This document shows positions 26,921 to 35,463 of a DNA stretch of 64,000 bases, piece after piece (the first letter of the stretch is position 1; every line of letters starts with the position of its first letter). This stretch comes from Halocatena pleomorpha (GTDB lineage: Archaea > Halobacteriota > Halobacteria > Halobacteriales > Haloarculaceae). The stretch spans positions 62,001 to 126,000 of the forward strand of contig NZ_RRCH01000022.1 of the NCBI RefSeq assembly GCF_003862495.1, in the 5' to 3' direction. Made by a program: the position numbers and the translations under genes. The notes under the pieces are model-generated. The model was not told the DNA's origin. It saw nothing but the letters and a program-made list of their open reading frames with translations, and made no database searches.

Positions 26921-27751
26921 TCAGAACGTGATAGCGACGCGTTGTGACGACGCTTCTGCACCCCCGTTTTCGATCCTGGTCTTAGTGGTCGACACGGCAG
27001 CCGCCGAGTTGTTCATCGCTGGTGCGTCAGCCCCCGTGTTCGCATACCACTGCTCGTATTCGTTTGGCTCCATCACGATCACGTCCGATTCCATCACGGA
27101 GTGACCCGACCCACACAGTTCGAAACACTGCGCTCGGTACGTGCCGGTCTCGTTGGGACGGAACCACCGTTGTGTTGTTTGGCCGGGAATCGCGTCCGCC
27201 TTCAGATCGAACGCCGGGATTCCAAAGGTGTGGAACACGTCTCCCGACGTGACAGTGAGTGTCACTGGCCGATCCTCAGGGACCCGCAGCGTGCTAGTCG
27301 TGTGACCGTTAGGATACTCGTACTGCCAGGAAAACTGAATACCTTCAACCTTAATCTCGATGGGATTTTCGGACGCGGGAGCGCCCGCCTCTACGTCGAC
27401 GAGCAGCACGTACGCCCACCCAATGAGTGCGATAACGATGATCGCACTGATTGCGAGGGAGATAGCCAGTTTCTTCCCATCTCCGCCACCCTGTGGCAAC
27501 TCACCGAGCTGGAGCGGATCGGTCATCGTGCCGTCCCGACCCTCTCGATCGCGGTACTTGTACGCGTTGTACACCATATAAGAGATCACGACGGCACCGA
27601 CGGCCGTCCCTAGAATGAGGAACACACCAAAGAGCATCGAGAAAACGTCGTTCATCGTCCGACCGTTCGTCTGGAGAACAAGGTGTACGTGTTGATTGTT
27701 CACTGTCACCATTTGAGTAGTGAGTCCATGCATCAGGGACATCGATGGCAC
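26921..27751 (-). CDS. coxB: Cytochrome c oxidase subunit II
   Basis: The 276-residue protein has two membrane helices (about 37-60 and 97-117) and a cupredoxin domain. The CuA site is complete: HTFGIPAFDLKADAIPG with the first histidine, then CFELCGSGHSVM supplying Cys, Glu, Cys, His and Met. It takes electrons from a donor such as halocyanin and passes them to subunit I. TATA-like sequence at 27768-27783 favours the start at 27751; Met33 (27655) is an alternative. Confidence 0.93.
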   Translation of the reverse strand: MPSMSLMHGLTTQMVTVNNQHVHLVLQTNGRTMNDVFSMLFGVFLILGTAVGAVVISYMVYNAYKYRDREGRDGTMTDPLQLGELPQGGGDGKKLAISLAISAIIVIALIGWAYVLLVDVEAGAPASENPIEIKVEGIQFSWQYEYPNGHTTSTLRVPEDRPVTLTVTSGDVFHTFGIPAFDLKADAIPGQTTQRWFRPNETGTYRAQCFELCGSGHSVMESDVIVMEPNEYEQWYANTGADAPAMNNSAAAVSTTKTRIENGGAEASSQRVAITF

Positions 27752-27767
27752 GGATCATGATTATTTC

Positions 27768-27783
27768 ATAGATACTTATCTAT
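27768..27783. promoter_or_regulatory. Perfect AT-rich palindrome at the coxB promoter
   Basis: ATAGATA-CT-TATCTAT is a perfect 7+7 inverted repeat, 17 bases before the coxB start, where the TATA box should be. It could be just the TATA region or an operator overlapping it. The divergent aldehyde dehydrogenase gene has its own TTATATA at 27843-27849. Confidence 0.4.
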
Positions 27784-27876
27784 TTCGCTGCCTGCGGAGC
27801 TGTGGCGGTGGTTCTTGATCATCTATTGACGATACAACGAGATTATATACAAGAGATGACGAGAATACATTAGTGA

Positions 27877-29277
27877 ATGCGGACAGTGACGAGGATCATG
27901 GAGCGCGTCAACCCTGCAACCGAAACCGTGCTGGATCCCATCGACGAACACACCGACGCGGCAACCGAGGCGGCGATCGAGCGATCCGTTGCTGCGTACG
28001 AAACGTGGCGCGATCGATCGTTGTCCCAGCGCAGGACGCTGTTGGCGGCTGCCGGGGCGGAACTCAGAGAGAACACGACTGAGTACGCTGAGATCGCAAC
28101 CCGAGAGATGGGAAAGCCGATCACAGACGCGATCGCGGAGATCGAGAAGTGTGCGTGGGTGTGTGATCATTACGCCGAGCAGGCGGACGCGTATCTCGCT
28201 GATGAGGTGATCCGGAGTGAATCGCACGCCAAAACGTTTGTCTCTCACGAGCCGATCGGGCCGGTGCTTGCGATCATGCCGTGGAACTACCCGTTTTGGC
28301 AGGTGTTTCGGTTCGCCGCACCCGCGTTGACCGCCGGCAACACGGGGCTGTTGAAACACGCCTCGAACGTTCCGGGCTGTGCGAAAGCCATCGAACGGGT
28401 GTTCGAGCGTGCGGGCTATCCTCGAGGCGTGTTTCAGAGCCTGATCGTCGGTTCCGACGCCATTTCGGGCATCATCGAGGACGATCGGATCCGTGGCGTA
28501 ACGCTCACCGGCAGCGAACGCGCTGGCCGAGCTGTCGGCGCGGCTGCTGGGCAGGAGTTACTTCCGTCGGTGCTCGAACTCGGCGGCAGCGATCCGTTCA
28601 TCGTCCTCGACGACGCCGATGTCGAGACGGCGGCCCGCGTCGGTACGCGAGCGCGCACGCTCAACTCCGGTCAGTCCTGTATCGCCGCAAAGCGGTTCAT
28701 CGTCCACGAAGCGGTGTACGACGCGTTCGTCGACGCGTTCATCACGCAGATGGAATCGTTATCTATCGGTGACCCGACGGACGAAGCGACCGACATCGGT
28801 CCGCAGGCCCGAAAAGATCTCATGGACGACGTTCACGAGCAGATCCAACGGACCGTCGAGGCGGGTGGCACGCTCGAAACAGGCGGCGAGCCACTCGATC
28901 GTGAGGGTTATTTCTATCCGCCCACAGTCGTGACCGACGTGCCCCACGATTCCCCGATGGGTCGTGAGGAGGTGTTCGGTCCTGCAGCGGCGGTGTTCTC
29001 CGTGCCGGACGAAGAGACAGCCGTTGAGGTCGCCAACGACTCCGCGTACGGGTTGGGTGGATCGATCTGGACGGCGGATCTCGATCGTGGTGAGGAACTC
29101 GCACGCCGGGTCGAATCCGGCTGTGTGTTCGTCAATGAACTCACGAAGTCAGACCCGAGACTTCCGTTTGGTGGCGTCAAGCAGTCCGGATACGGCCGGG
29201 AGCTGTCCGAACAGGGCATTAAATCGTTCGTCAACGAGAAAACAGTCTGGGTCCAGTCGGCGGACGCCCAGCAGTGA
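27877..29277 (+). CDS. NAD(P)-dependent aldehyde dehydrogenase, succinate-semialdehyde type
   Basis: The 466-residue protein is a full-length aldehyde dehydrogenase. The general-base glutamate lies in LELGGSDPF (about 230) and the nucleophilic cysteine in NSGQSCIAAKRF (about 268). PWNYPFWQVFRFAAPAL and FNELTKSDPRLPFGG-like C-terminal residues match the short (about 456 aa) succinate-semialdehyde group, so it may oxidise succinate semialdehyde; substrate is inferred. TTATATA about 30 bases upstream fits a start at 27877; ATG 27898 is the alternative. Confidence 0.9.
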   Translation: MRTVTRIMERVNPATETVLDPIDEHTDAATEAAIERSVAAYETWRDRSLSQRRTLLAAAGAELRENTTEYAEIATREMGKPITDAIAEIEKCAWVCDHYAEQADAYLADEVIRSESHAKTFVSHEPIGPVLAIMPWNYPFWQVFRFAAPALTAGNTGLLKHASNVPGCAKAIERVFERAGYPRGVFQSLIVGSDAISGIIEDDRIRGVTLTGSERAGRAVGAAAGQELLPSVLELGGSDPFIVLDDADVETAARVGTRARTLNSGQSCIAAKRFIVHEAVYDAFVDAFITQMESLSIGDPTDEATDIGPQARKDLMDDVHEQIQRTVEAGGTLETGGEPLDREGYFYPPTVVTDVPHDSPMGREEVFGPAAAVFSVPDEETAVEVANDSAYGLGGSIWTADLDRGEELARRVESGCVFVNELTKSDPRLPFGGVKQSGYGRELSEQGIKSFVNEKTVWVQSADAQQ

Positions 29278-29308
29278 ACGGCACCGCGTCCGACACGGAG
29301 TCAGGTCA

Positions 29309-29317
29309 CTTATACTG
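29309..29317 (+). promoter_or_regulatory. TATA box of the UvrD-like helicase gene
   Basis: CTTATACTG lies about 25 bases before the ATG at 29339, the spacing of a leaderless haloarchaeal transcript, and supports this start over any upstream start in the same frame, which would run into the aldehyde dehydrogenase gene. Confidence 0.55.
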
Positions 29318-29338
29318 TTGGGTGCCTTGTCACCCTCA

Positions 29339-31168
29339 ATGACTCAAACGCGCGTGACTCGGTTGTTCGGCGGACCGGGCTGTGGGAAAACGACAGCGCT
29401 TCTCGATCGGGTTGACGAAATGCTGGATTCCGGCGTGCGGGTCGACGATATCCTCATCGTTTCGTACACTCGTGCGGCAGCGGCGGAGGTGCGAGAGCGG
29501 TTAGCGGAGCGCCTCGACTGCAGTCCCCGGTCGCTCAAGGGGAACGTCTGTACGATGCACGCCAAAGCCTACGAACTGCTGAACCTCTCTCGCAACGACG
29601 TGGTTGGCGAATCCGATAAACAGGAGTTCTGTGAGGAGTACGGTCTGGATTACGAAGACGAGTACGATTCCTCCCGGCGGCGCTCGTCTAGATCGACGAC
29701 GATCGGCAACAAGATTATTGCGACGAGCCAGTGGCTCCAGCGAACCAGCCGCGATGTCGCACAGTGGCACGACGTTCCGTTCCAGTGGGATGTCGAGACG
29801 GTTCGTCTTCCCCCAGAGACCGACCCCAACGCTCAGACGGGGAACAAGTACACGCCGACGTGGCCGACTGACGACGACCGTATCGACGTTCCACAGACGA
29901 TTCGAGCGTGGCGAGGCTACAAGGGTGAGAACGATCTCGTCGGGTTTGCTGATATGCTCGAACGAGTCCGACAACGCTCACTCGTTCCGTCTGTCGATTA
30001 TCTCGTGATCGACGAGTTCCAGGACATCACAACGCTCCAGTATTCGGTGTACGAGGAGTGGAAGCCACATATGGAGCAAGCACTCATTGCGGGCGACGAC
30101 GATCAGGTGGTGTACGCGTGGCAGGGTGCTGATCCGACGCTGCTCCTCGAAGAGAACGGAGAGAACGTCGTTCTCGACACGTCGTATCGGCTGCCGTCCC
30201 GGATCCTCAACGTCGTGAACCGTGAGATCGATCACGTCGAGGAACGACAGGAAAAGGATTTTCAGCCGCGCACAGAGGGCGGACGGGTCGAAGCCGTGCG
30301 TGACCCCTCCATGTACGATCTGATGCGCAACGTCCGCGCGACGGTCGAAGAGAGCGATGGAAGTGTCATGGTGCTCTTTCGGGCACGCTACCAGATGTTT
30401 CAGTTCATGGATGAGTTCATCGATCAGGGCATTCCGTTCCGGACGATGACCGACCAGCGAATGTGGACCGACCGGCTTACCGACTACGTGCAGGCGGTCG
30501 AGGCGCTCGACGACGATGAACCGCTCACCGGTCTCCAAGCGCGCCGCTTGGCTGCGATGCTCGATTCGGCCGCGTTCGGCACCGGATCCCGCGACGAGAT
30601 GTTTACGGCGATCGAGGACCGACAGGAAGCGCGCGGTGTCGACGATCTCACCGAGCTGGAGATCGAGCCATCGTTCATCAAAGAGTACGCTCCCTTCGCC
30701 CCAACTCGATCGAGTGCGGCAGATATGGCGCACAAGGTGACGAACTACCAGACGCGTTCGATGGGGGCGTACTTCGGCGGTCCGTACCAGAACGTCGATC
30801 GGGGGCGCGTCCGGATCGGGACCATCCACAGCGCGAAAGGCCGCGAAGCCGATCACGTGTTCGTCGCCACCGATCTGACTGAGAAGGTCGTCGAGCAGAT
30901 GGTTGCGACCGTCGAGGATCCCACGGCGGTGCCGACTGTCGAGGAGTTCACGAAACACACCGATCCCGTTCCCACCCTGACCGACAATGAGCGACGCGTC
31001 TTCTACGTTGGGATGTCTCGGGCGCGCAAGCGACTCGTCCTGCTCGAAAACCTCGTTGACGGCGCTCCGACGCTTCCCATCGACGTGCTACTTAACAACC
31101 GGCCGTCAGACCACACGCTCGAAGAACTCATCGCTGACGCACAGGAACCGCCCGTCACGGCTAAATGA
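29339..31168 (+). CDS. UvrD/Rep-type superfamily 1 DNA helicase
   Basis: The 609-residue protein has SF1 motifs in order: Walker A GGPGCGKTT at about 11-19, motif Ia SYTRAAAAEVRERL, Walker B VIDEFQD (about 222), motif III GDDDQVVYAWQGAD, motif IV-like TSYRLPSRI, motif V TIHSAKGREADHVF and motif VI VGMSRARKRL. It is shorter than bacterial UvrD because of reduced 1B/2B insertions. Role in repair or replication restart is inferred from the family. It is a single gene followed closely by a convergent small gene. Confidence 0.92.
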   Translation: MTQTRVTRLFGGPGCGKTTALLDRVDEMLDSGVRVDDILIVSYTRAAAAEVRERLAERLDCSPRSLKGNVCTMHAKAYELLNLSRNDVVGESDKQEFCEEYGLDYEDEYDSSRRRSSRSTTIGNKIIATSQWLQRTSRDVAQWHDVPFQWDVETVRLPPETDPNAQTGNKYTPTWPTDDDRIDVPQTIRAWRGYKGENDLVGFADMLERVRQRSLVPSVDYLVIDEFQDITTLQYSVYEEWKPHMEQALIAGDDDQVVYAWQGADPTLLLEENGENVVLDTSYRLPSRILNVVNREIDHVEERQEKDFQPRTEGGRVEAVRDPSMYDLMRNVRATVEESDGSVMVLFRARYQMFQFMDEFIDQGIPFRTMTDQRMWTDRLTDYVQAVEALDDDEPLTGLQARRLAAMLDSAAFGTGSRDEMFTAIEDRQEARGVDDLTELEIEPSFIKEYAPFAPTRSSAADMAHKVTNYQTRSMGAYFGGPYQNVDRGRVRIGTIHSAKGREADHVFVATDLTEKVVEQMVATVEDPTAVPTVEEFTKHTDPVPTLTDNERRVFYVGMSRARKRLVLLENLVDGAPTLPIDVLLNNRPSDHTLEELIADAQEPPVTAK

Positions 31169-31172
31169 CGGA

Positions 31173-31433
31173 TCAGGACTCGTTTTTCTTGTCTGTCTGT
31201 CCGTTGTCGGTGGTCGTGATGGAGCCGACGACTCGCTGGGCGGCGATCGCCGGTAGATCGCCTGGTGTCGTGATGTACTCCTCTGCGGCGACCATCAACG
31301 CGGCGATCCCGACGAACACCCCGCCAAGCACGTATTGCCCCGACAGCAGAAACTGCGCCCCGAACATCCCGACCGGGAGGGCAAACGCGACCGTGATTGC
31401 AAGCGTTATGGTGTCAATGATCCCGTTTGGCAT
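31173..31433 (-). CDS. Small membrane protein, haloarchaeal hypothetical
   Basis: The 86-residue protein has two membrane helices (about 5-28 and 33-53), an acidic loop and a hydrophilic tail ending DNGQTDKKNES. I recall similar small proteins in other haloarchaea with no known function. It is convergent with the helicase gene (four-base gap). Confidence 0.65.
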   Translation of the reverse strand: MPNGIIDTITLAITVAFALPVGMFGAQFLLSGQYVLGGVFVGIAALMVAAEEYITTPGDLPAIAAQRVVGSITTTDNGQTDKKNES

Positions 31434-31508
31434 CCTGTTAATGCTGTTAGCAGCTATGCGTTAAGTGTCTATGGAACGCACTCGACTGCAGCCCCGTTCG
31501 ATGTCGGC

Positions 31509-32099
31509 TCAGTTCCCTTCGATCGCGTCGATGACCATCGCAGCCGCGACGATCGCCTCCCGTGGGACACCGCTCGCGTCCTCGATCGTAACCGTGTATC
31601 GGTCCTTGATCGAGAATTCCCCGTGAACAGAACCGATGTGATCTCCGTTTGCGTCGGTGATCTCGTACTCGTGGGGGATGAGATGGAACAGAATACCGAT
31701 ATATGGGAGGTGGCGAAGCACATCAATGACCGTACTCGTGGAGTCGATCGTGGCAATGACCGTCTCGGTATCGGGATCACGAAGCTTCCACTCATGGGTA
31801 AACACGGTCCAGTTTTTATCGAGAACGATCACTGGTTCGTCCGTCACGTCGTCGGTGAGCGTATAGTTCCCAGCGACATCGAAAACACCGCCCGCTTGGA
31901 CGGTAAACGCCGGCTCACCGTCCTTGTCGAGAAACGGGAACTCCTCTTTGAGCTTGAACATCTTCTGTTTGCCCTGTAGGACGAGATCGTCGTTCGCGTC
32001 GTACGCCTTGTACTTGTTCCGAATCAACGACTGAACGACCGTGTACTCAGAATCCTGCAGCTCAACCCCTTGGATAATGTCATCAGCATTTACTGACAC
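31509..32099 (-). CDS. LURP-one-related (tubby-like) protein
   Basis: The 196-residue protein is built of beta strands with the LURP-one pattern: YTVVQSLIRNKYKAYDANDD, GKQKMFKLKEEFPFLD, then a run of D/N-rich turns and a hydrophobic C-terminal helix (REAIVAAAMVIDAIEG). The fold is a 12-stranded barrel around a helix; in plants it is linked to defence and in mammals scramblases are related, but the archaeal role is unknown. The start is a GTG with AT-rich promoter sequence 15-25 bases upstream. Confidence 0.75.
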   Translation of the reverse strand: MSVNADDIIQGVELQDSEYTVVQSLIRNKYKAYDANDDLVLQGKQKMFKLKEEFPFLDKDGEPAFTVQAGGVFDVAGNYTLTDDVTDEPVIVLDKNWTVFTHEWKLRDPDTETVIATIDSTSTVIDVLRHLPYIGILFHLIPHEYEITDANGDHIGSVHGEFSIKDRYTVTIEDASGVPREAIVAAAMVIDAIEGN

Positions 32100-32178
32100 A
32101 CGCAGTCACCACAAGAATAATCATGAACTGATGTGTTATGTGTAACTATTAGCGGGGTTGGGTAGTGAACGGTCGGAT

Positions 32179-32200
32179 GGCGGTGTGTGACACCACCGCC
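32179..32200. repeat. Imperfect inverted repeat upstream of uvrA
   Basis: GGCGGTGTG and CACCACCGCC pair around TGA with one bulged base. It lies in the 224-base divergent region between the LURP-like gene and uvrA. It may be an operator or a chance hairpin; nothing in the sequence decides. Confidence 0.3.
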
Positions 32201-32323
32201 ACCCACCTTCACTTTCACTCTGGTAGCGCATCGTTCAATACGGCGGGGTGTGCGTGGTGAGTATGATCACACGTTGCAACCGAGATCGACAGCGTTTCCC
32301 GGTATCGAGCCGTTCAAAGGACA

Positions 32324-35281
32324 ATGAGTGAGTTCATCGAGGTCCGAGGAGCTGAAGAGCACAATCTCAAGGACATCGATGTGTCCATCCCCCGCGAGTC
32401 GTTCACAGTGGTGACGGGGGTCTCCGGCTCGGGGAAGTCGTCGCTAGCGTTCGAGACGGTGTACGCAGAGGGCCAGCGCCGGTATATCGAAAGCCTGTCG
32501 GCGTACGCCCGGAACTTCCTCGGGCAGATGGACAAGCCGCAGGTCGAAACGGTCGAGGGTCTCTCTCCTGCGATCTCGATCGACCAGAAAAACGCCGCCA
32601 ACAACCCACGATCGACTGTCGGAACGGTGACGGAGCTACACGACTACCTCCGACTGCTGTACGCCCGTGTCGGGACGCCACACTGTCCGGAATGCGGCCA
32701 AGAAGTGGGTGAGCAGAGCGCCCAAACGATGGTGCGTCGGCTGTTCGATCTTCCTGAGCGGACACGCGCCAAGATCGCTGCGCCGGTGGTGCGCGACCAG
32801 AAAGGCGCGTTCGCGGATCTGTTCGAGGAACTCGTTTCGGCGGGATACGCTCGCGTCGAAGTTGATGGTGTCGAGTACGATCTCACTGTCGAAACGCCCG
32901 ACCTCGACGAGAACTTCGATCACACGATCGATGTCGTTGTTGATCGCGTCACGATCACAGATGACGCCCGCTCGCGCGTCACTGACAGCGTCGAGACGGC
33001 GCTCGCTGAAGCTGATGGTGTGTTGAAGGTGATCCTGCCGGATCCACCCGAGAATGTCGAGCTGGGCGCGACAGCGCGCTCAACGGGCGATCTTTCGAAC
33101 GCGGACGCCGACACTGCCTCCTCCGAGGGGGATCGCCTCGTCGTGGAGTTCTCCGAGGAACTCGCGTGTACGCGGTGTGGGATCGATCTTCCCGAAATCG
33201 AAACGCGGAGCTTCTCTTTCAATAGCCCCCACGGTGCGTGTCCGGAGTGTGAGGGCATCGGTGAGACCAAAGAGATCGACGAAGAACTCGTAATACGGGA
33301 TCCCTCCAAGCCGCTGCGGGATGTCTTCGAGCCATGGAGCTACAACCGTTCGTACTATCAGACCCGGCTCGATTCGGTCGCGGCGCATTTCGATGTGAGC
33401 CTCGGCACGCCGTTTGCGGCGGTCGACTCAGAGATCCAACAGGCGTTTCTGTACGGCACCACCGAAGATGTCGTCTTCAAACGCCGGACGAAAAACGGCA
33501 CCCGGCGGAAAGAACAGCCGTTCGAGGGCATCATTCCGAATCTCGAACGCCGGTACGTCGAAACTGATTCCCAGAGCACGCGCGAGCACATCGAGGAGTA
33601 TATGGCGACCACGACGTGCCCAGCGTGTGAGGGTACACGGCTCAAACCCGCGAGCCGGGCGGTGCTCGTCAACGACACAGCGATCACGGAGATCAACCGG
33701 ATGAGCATCGGTGACGCGCTTGATCAGTTCGACGGGTGGGAGTCGCAGCTGACCGAGCGCGATCGCATCATTGCCGAAGAGATCTTAAAGGAAATTCGTG
33801 CCCGGTTGGGGTTCATGTGTGAGGTCGGTCTCGACTATCTCACGCTCAATCGGGAGGCCTCGACGCTCTCGGGTGGGGAGAGCCAGCGCATCCGGCTGGC
33901 GACCCAGATCGGTTCCGGGCTGGTGGGTGTGCTGTACGTACTCGATGAACCGTCCATTGGACTGCACCAGCGCGACAACGACCGTCTCCTCAATACGCTC
34001 GAAGAGCTGCGAGATCTGGGCAACACGCTGCTCGTCGTCGAGCACGACACTGAGACGATGCGCCGAGCGGACAACATCATCGACATGGGACCGGGACCCG
34101 GAAAACGCGGCGGTGAAGTCGTAGCCAACGGCGACATCGAGGAGGTGATGGCGACCGAAGAGAGCATCACCGGTGAGTATCTCGCGGGTCACCGACAGAT
34201 CCCTGTTCCCGACACACGGCGCGAGCCGAGTGGGCAGCTAACCGTTCGCGGTGCCCGCCAGCACAACCTTCGAGATCTCGACGTGTCGATACCACTCGGG
34301 ACGCTCACGACGATCACGGGCGTGTCCGGTTCGGGAAAATCCACGCTGTTACACGACGTGTTGTACAATGGTCTCGTCCGGCGGATGAACGACACCGATG
34401 TTCACCCAGGGGATCACGACGACATCGAGAACGTTGACGACATCGAGACGGTGCGGCTCATCGACCAGAGTCCGATCGGGCGCACCCCTCGGTCGAATCC
34501 GGCGACGTACACCGGTGTCTTCGATTACATCCGTGAGCTGTTCGCGGACACGTCACTAGCCAAACAGCGTGGCTACGAGAAGGGTCGGTTTTCCTTCAAC
34601 GTCAAAGGCGGTCGGTGTGAGACGTGTGGCGGACAGGGGACCGTCAAAATCGAGATGAATTTCCTCTCGGACGTGTACGTCCCCTGTGAGGAGTGTGGGG
34701 GGGCGCGGTACAACGACGAAACCCTCGACGTGACGTACAAAGATCGGACCATCGCTGACGTACTCGATATGAGCGTCGAAGAGGCATACGACTTCTTCGA
34801 ACACGATCCACGCATTGGGCGTCGCCTCCAGTTGCTCCGGGATGTGGGACTCGACTACATGAAGCTCGGGCAGCCCTCCACAACGCTGTCTGGCGGGGAA
34901 GCCCAACGCGTCAAGCTTGCTGAGGAACTCGGCAAACGGAACAGCGGCGACACGTTGTATCTCTTGGACGAGCCGACCACCGGCTTACATCCTGCAGACG
35001 AGCGCAAGCTCATCGACGTGCTCCAGCGCCTCGTGGATGACGGCAACACGGCGGTCGTCGTCGAGCACGAACTGGATCTCGTGAAAAACGCCGACCACAT
35101 CATCGATCTCGGTCCCGAGGGCGGAGAACACGGCGGCGATCTCGTGGCGACAGGAACCCCCGAAACCGTCGCACGGACCGACGACTCCCATACTGGACGC
35201 TACCTGCGCGATCTCCTGCCTGACGTAGAACTCGACGGCCCGAGAACGGAGACGGTTCGGGCGGCCGTAAGCGACGATTGA
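32324..35281 (+). CDS. uvrA: UvrABC excision nuclease subunit A
   Basis: The 985-residue protein is full length, with two ABC ATPase modules. Walker A motifs lie at about 32-41 ([10 protein letters not shown]) and about 665 ([10 protein letters not shown]), signature motifs are LSGGESQRI and LSGGEAQRV, and there are three zinc modules (CPEC near 121; CTRCG with CPECEG near 283-308; CETCGG with CEECGG near 770-795). UvrA finds DNA lesions as a dimer and loads UvrB. Haloarchaea took the Uvr system from bacteria. It is a single gene here. Confidence 0.97.
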   Translation: MSEFIEVRGAEEHNLKDIDVSIPRESFTVVTGVSGSGKSSLAFETVYAEGQRRYIESLSAYARNFLGQMDKPQVETVEGLSPAISIDQKNAANNPRSTVGTVTELHDYLRLLYARVGTPHCPECGQEVGEQSAQTMVRRLFDLPERTRAKIAAPVVRDQKGAFADLFEELVSAGYARVEVDGVEYDLTVETPDLDENFDHTIDVVVDRVTITDDARSRVTDSVETALAEADGVLKVILPDPPENVELGATARSTGDLSNADADTASSEGDRLVVEFSEELACTRCGIDLPEIETRSFSFNSPHGACPECEGIGETKEIDEELVIRDPSKPLRDVFEPWSYNRSYYQTRLDSVAAHFDVSLGTPFAAVDSEIQQAFLYGTTEDVVFKRRTKNGTRRKEQPFEGIIPNLERRYVETDSQSTREHIEEYMATTTCPACEGTRLKPASRAVLVNDTAITEINRMSIGDALDQFDGWESQLTERDRIIAEEILKEIRARLGFMCEVGLDYLTLNREASTLSGGESQRIRLATQIGSGLVGVLYVLDEPSIGLHQRDNDRLLNTLEELRDLGNTLLVVEHDTETMRRADNIIDMGPGPGKRGGEVVANGDIEEVMATEESITGEYLAGHRQIPVPDTRREPSGQLTVRGARQHNLRDLDVSIPLGTLTTITGVSGSGKSTLLHDVLYNGLVRRMNDTDVHPGDHDDIENVDDIETVRLIDQSPIGRTPRSNPATYTGVFDYIRELFADTSLAKQRGYEKGRFSFNVKGGRCETCGGQGTVKIEMNFLSDVYVPCEECGGARYNDETLDVTYKDRTIADVLDMSVEEAYDFFEHDPRIGRRLQLLRDVGLDYMKLGQPSTTLSGGEAQRVKLAEELGKRNSGDTLYLLDEPTTGLHPADERKLIDVLQRLVDDGNTAVVVEHELDLVKNADHIIDLGPEGGEHGGDLVATGTPETVARTDDSHTGRYLRDLLPDVELDGPRTETVRAAVSDD

Positions 35282-35287
35282 ACACCA

Positions 35288-35373
35288 TCACGACCGCCAG
35301 AACGCCCGGGTGAACAGCGCCAGAACGGGGATGATCTCGACACGACCGACCCACATCAACGCGATCATCAACA
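35288..35373 (-). pseudogene. trkH: 3' remnant of trkH, truncated
   Basis: Translated on the minus strand, these bases give MLMIALMWVGRVEIIPVLAL then FTRAFWRS and a stop. This is the C-terminus of TrkH-type potassium uptake proteins, where the GR.EIIPVL..L...FW end is conserved. The frame is intact but only about 28 codons remain. Upstream sequence switches to the GCGGGACCCCCCGCCG hairpin region with no trace of more TrkH. The rest of the gene has been lost, apparently through an insertion or deletion at this point. Confidence 0.75.
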
Positions 35374-35386
35374 TACAAGCGGGACC

Positions 35387-35406
35387 CCCCGCCGTTTACG
35401 GCGGGG
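35387..35406. mobile_element. IS200/IS605-type end hairpin (remnant)
   Basis: CCCCGCCGT-TT-ACGGCGGGG is a perfect 9+9 hairpin, preceded by AAGCGGGACC. Such hairpins mark the ends of IS605/IS1341-group elements in haloarchaea, from memory. No tnpA or tnpB is present nearby, so at most an end is left. It joins directly on the broken end of the trkH remnant, which makes an element insertion followed by loss a reasonable history. Confidence 0.45.
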
Positions 35407-35463
35407 AAGGTGACATGTGGTACTCAGTATCGTGATGCTTCTCTAAGCCAGTCTTGGGCTGGT

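Noticed and set aside
28964-29338. Upstream extension of the UvrD-like helicase frame
   Set aside because: The extra 125 codons overlap the end of the aldehyde dehydrogenase gene in another frame; the TATA box at 29309-29317 and the family N-terminus support the start at 29339.
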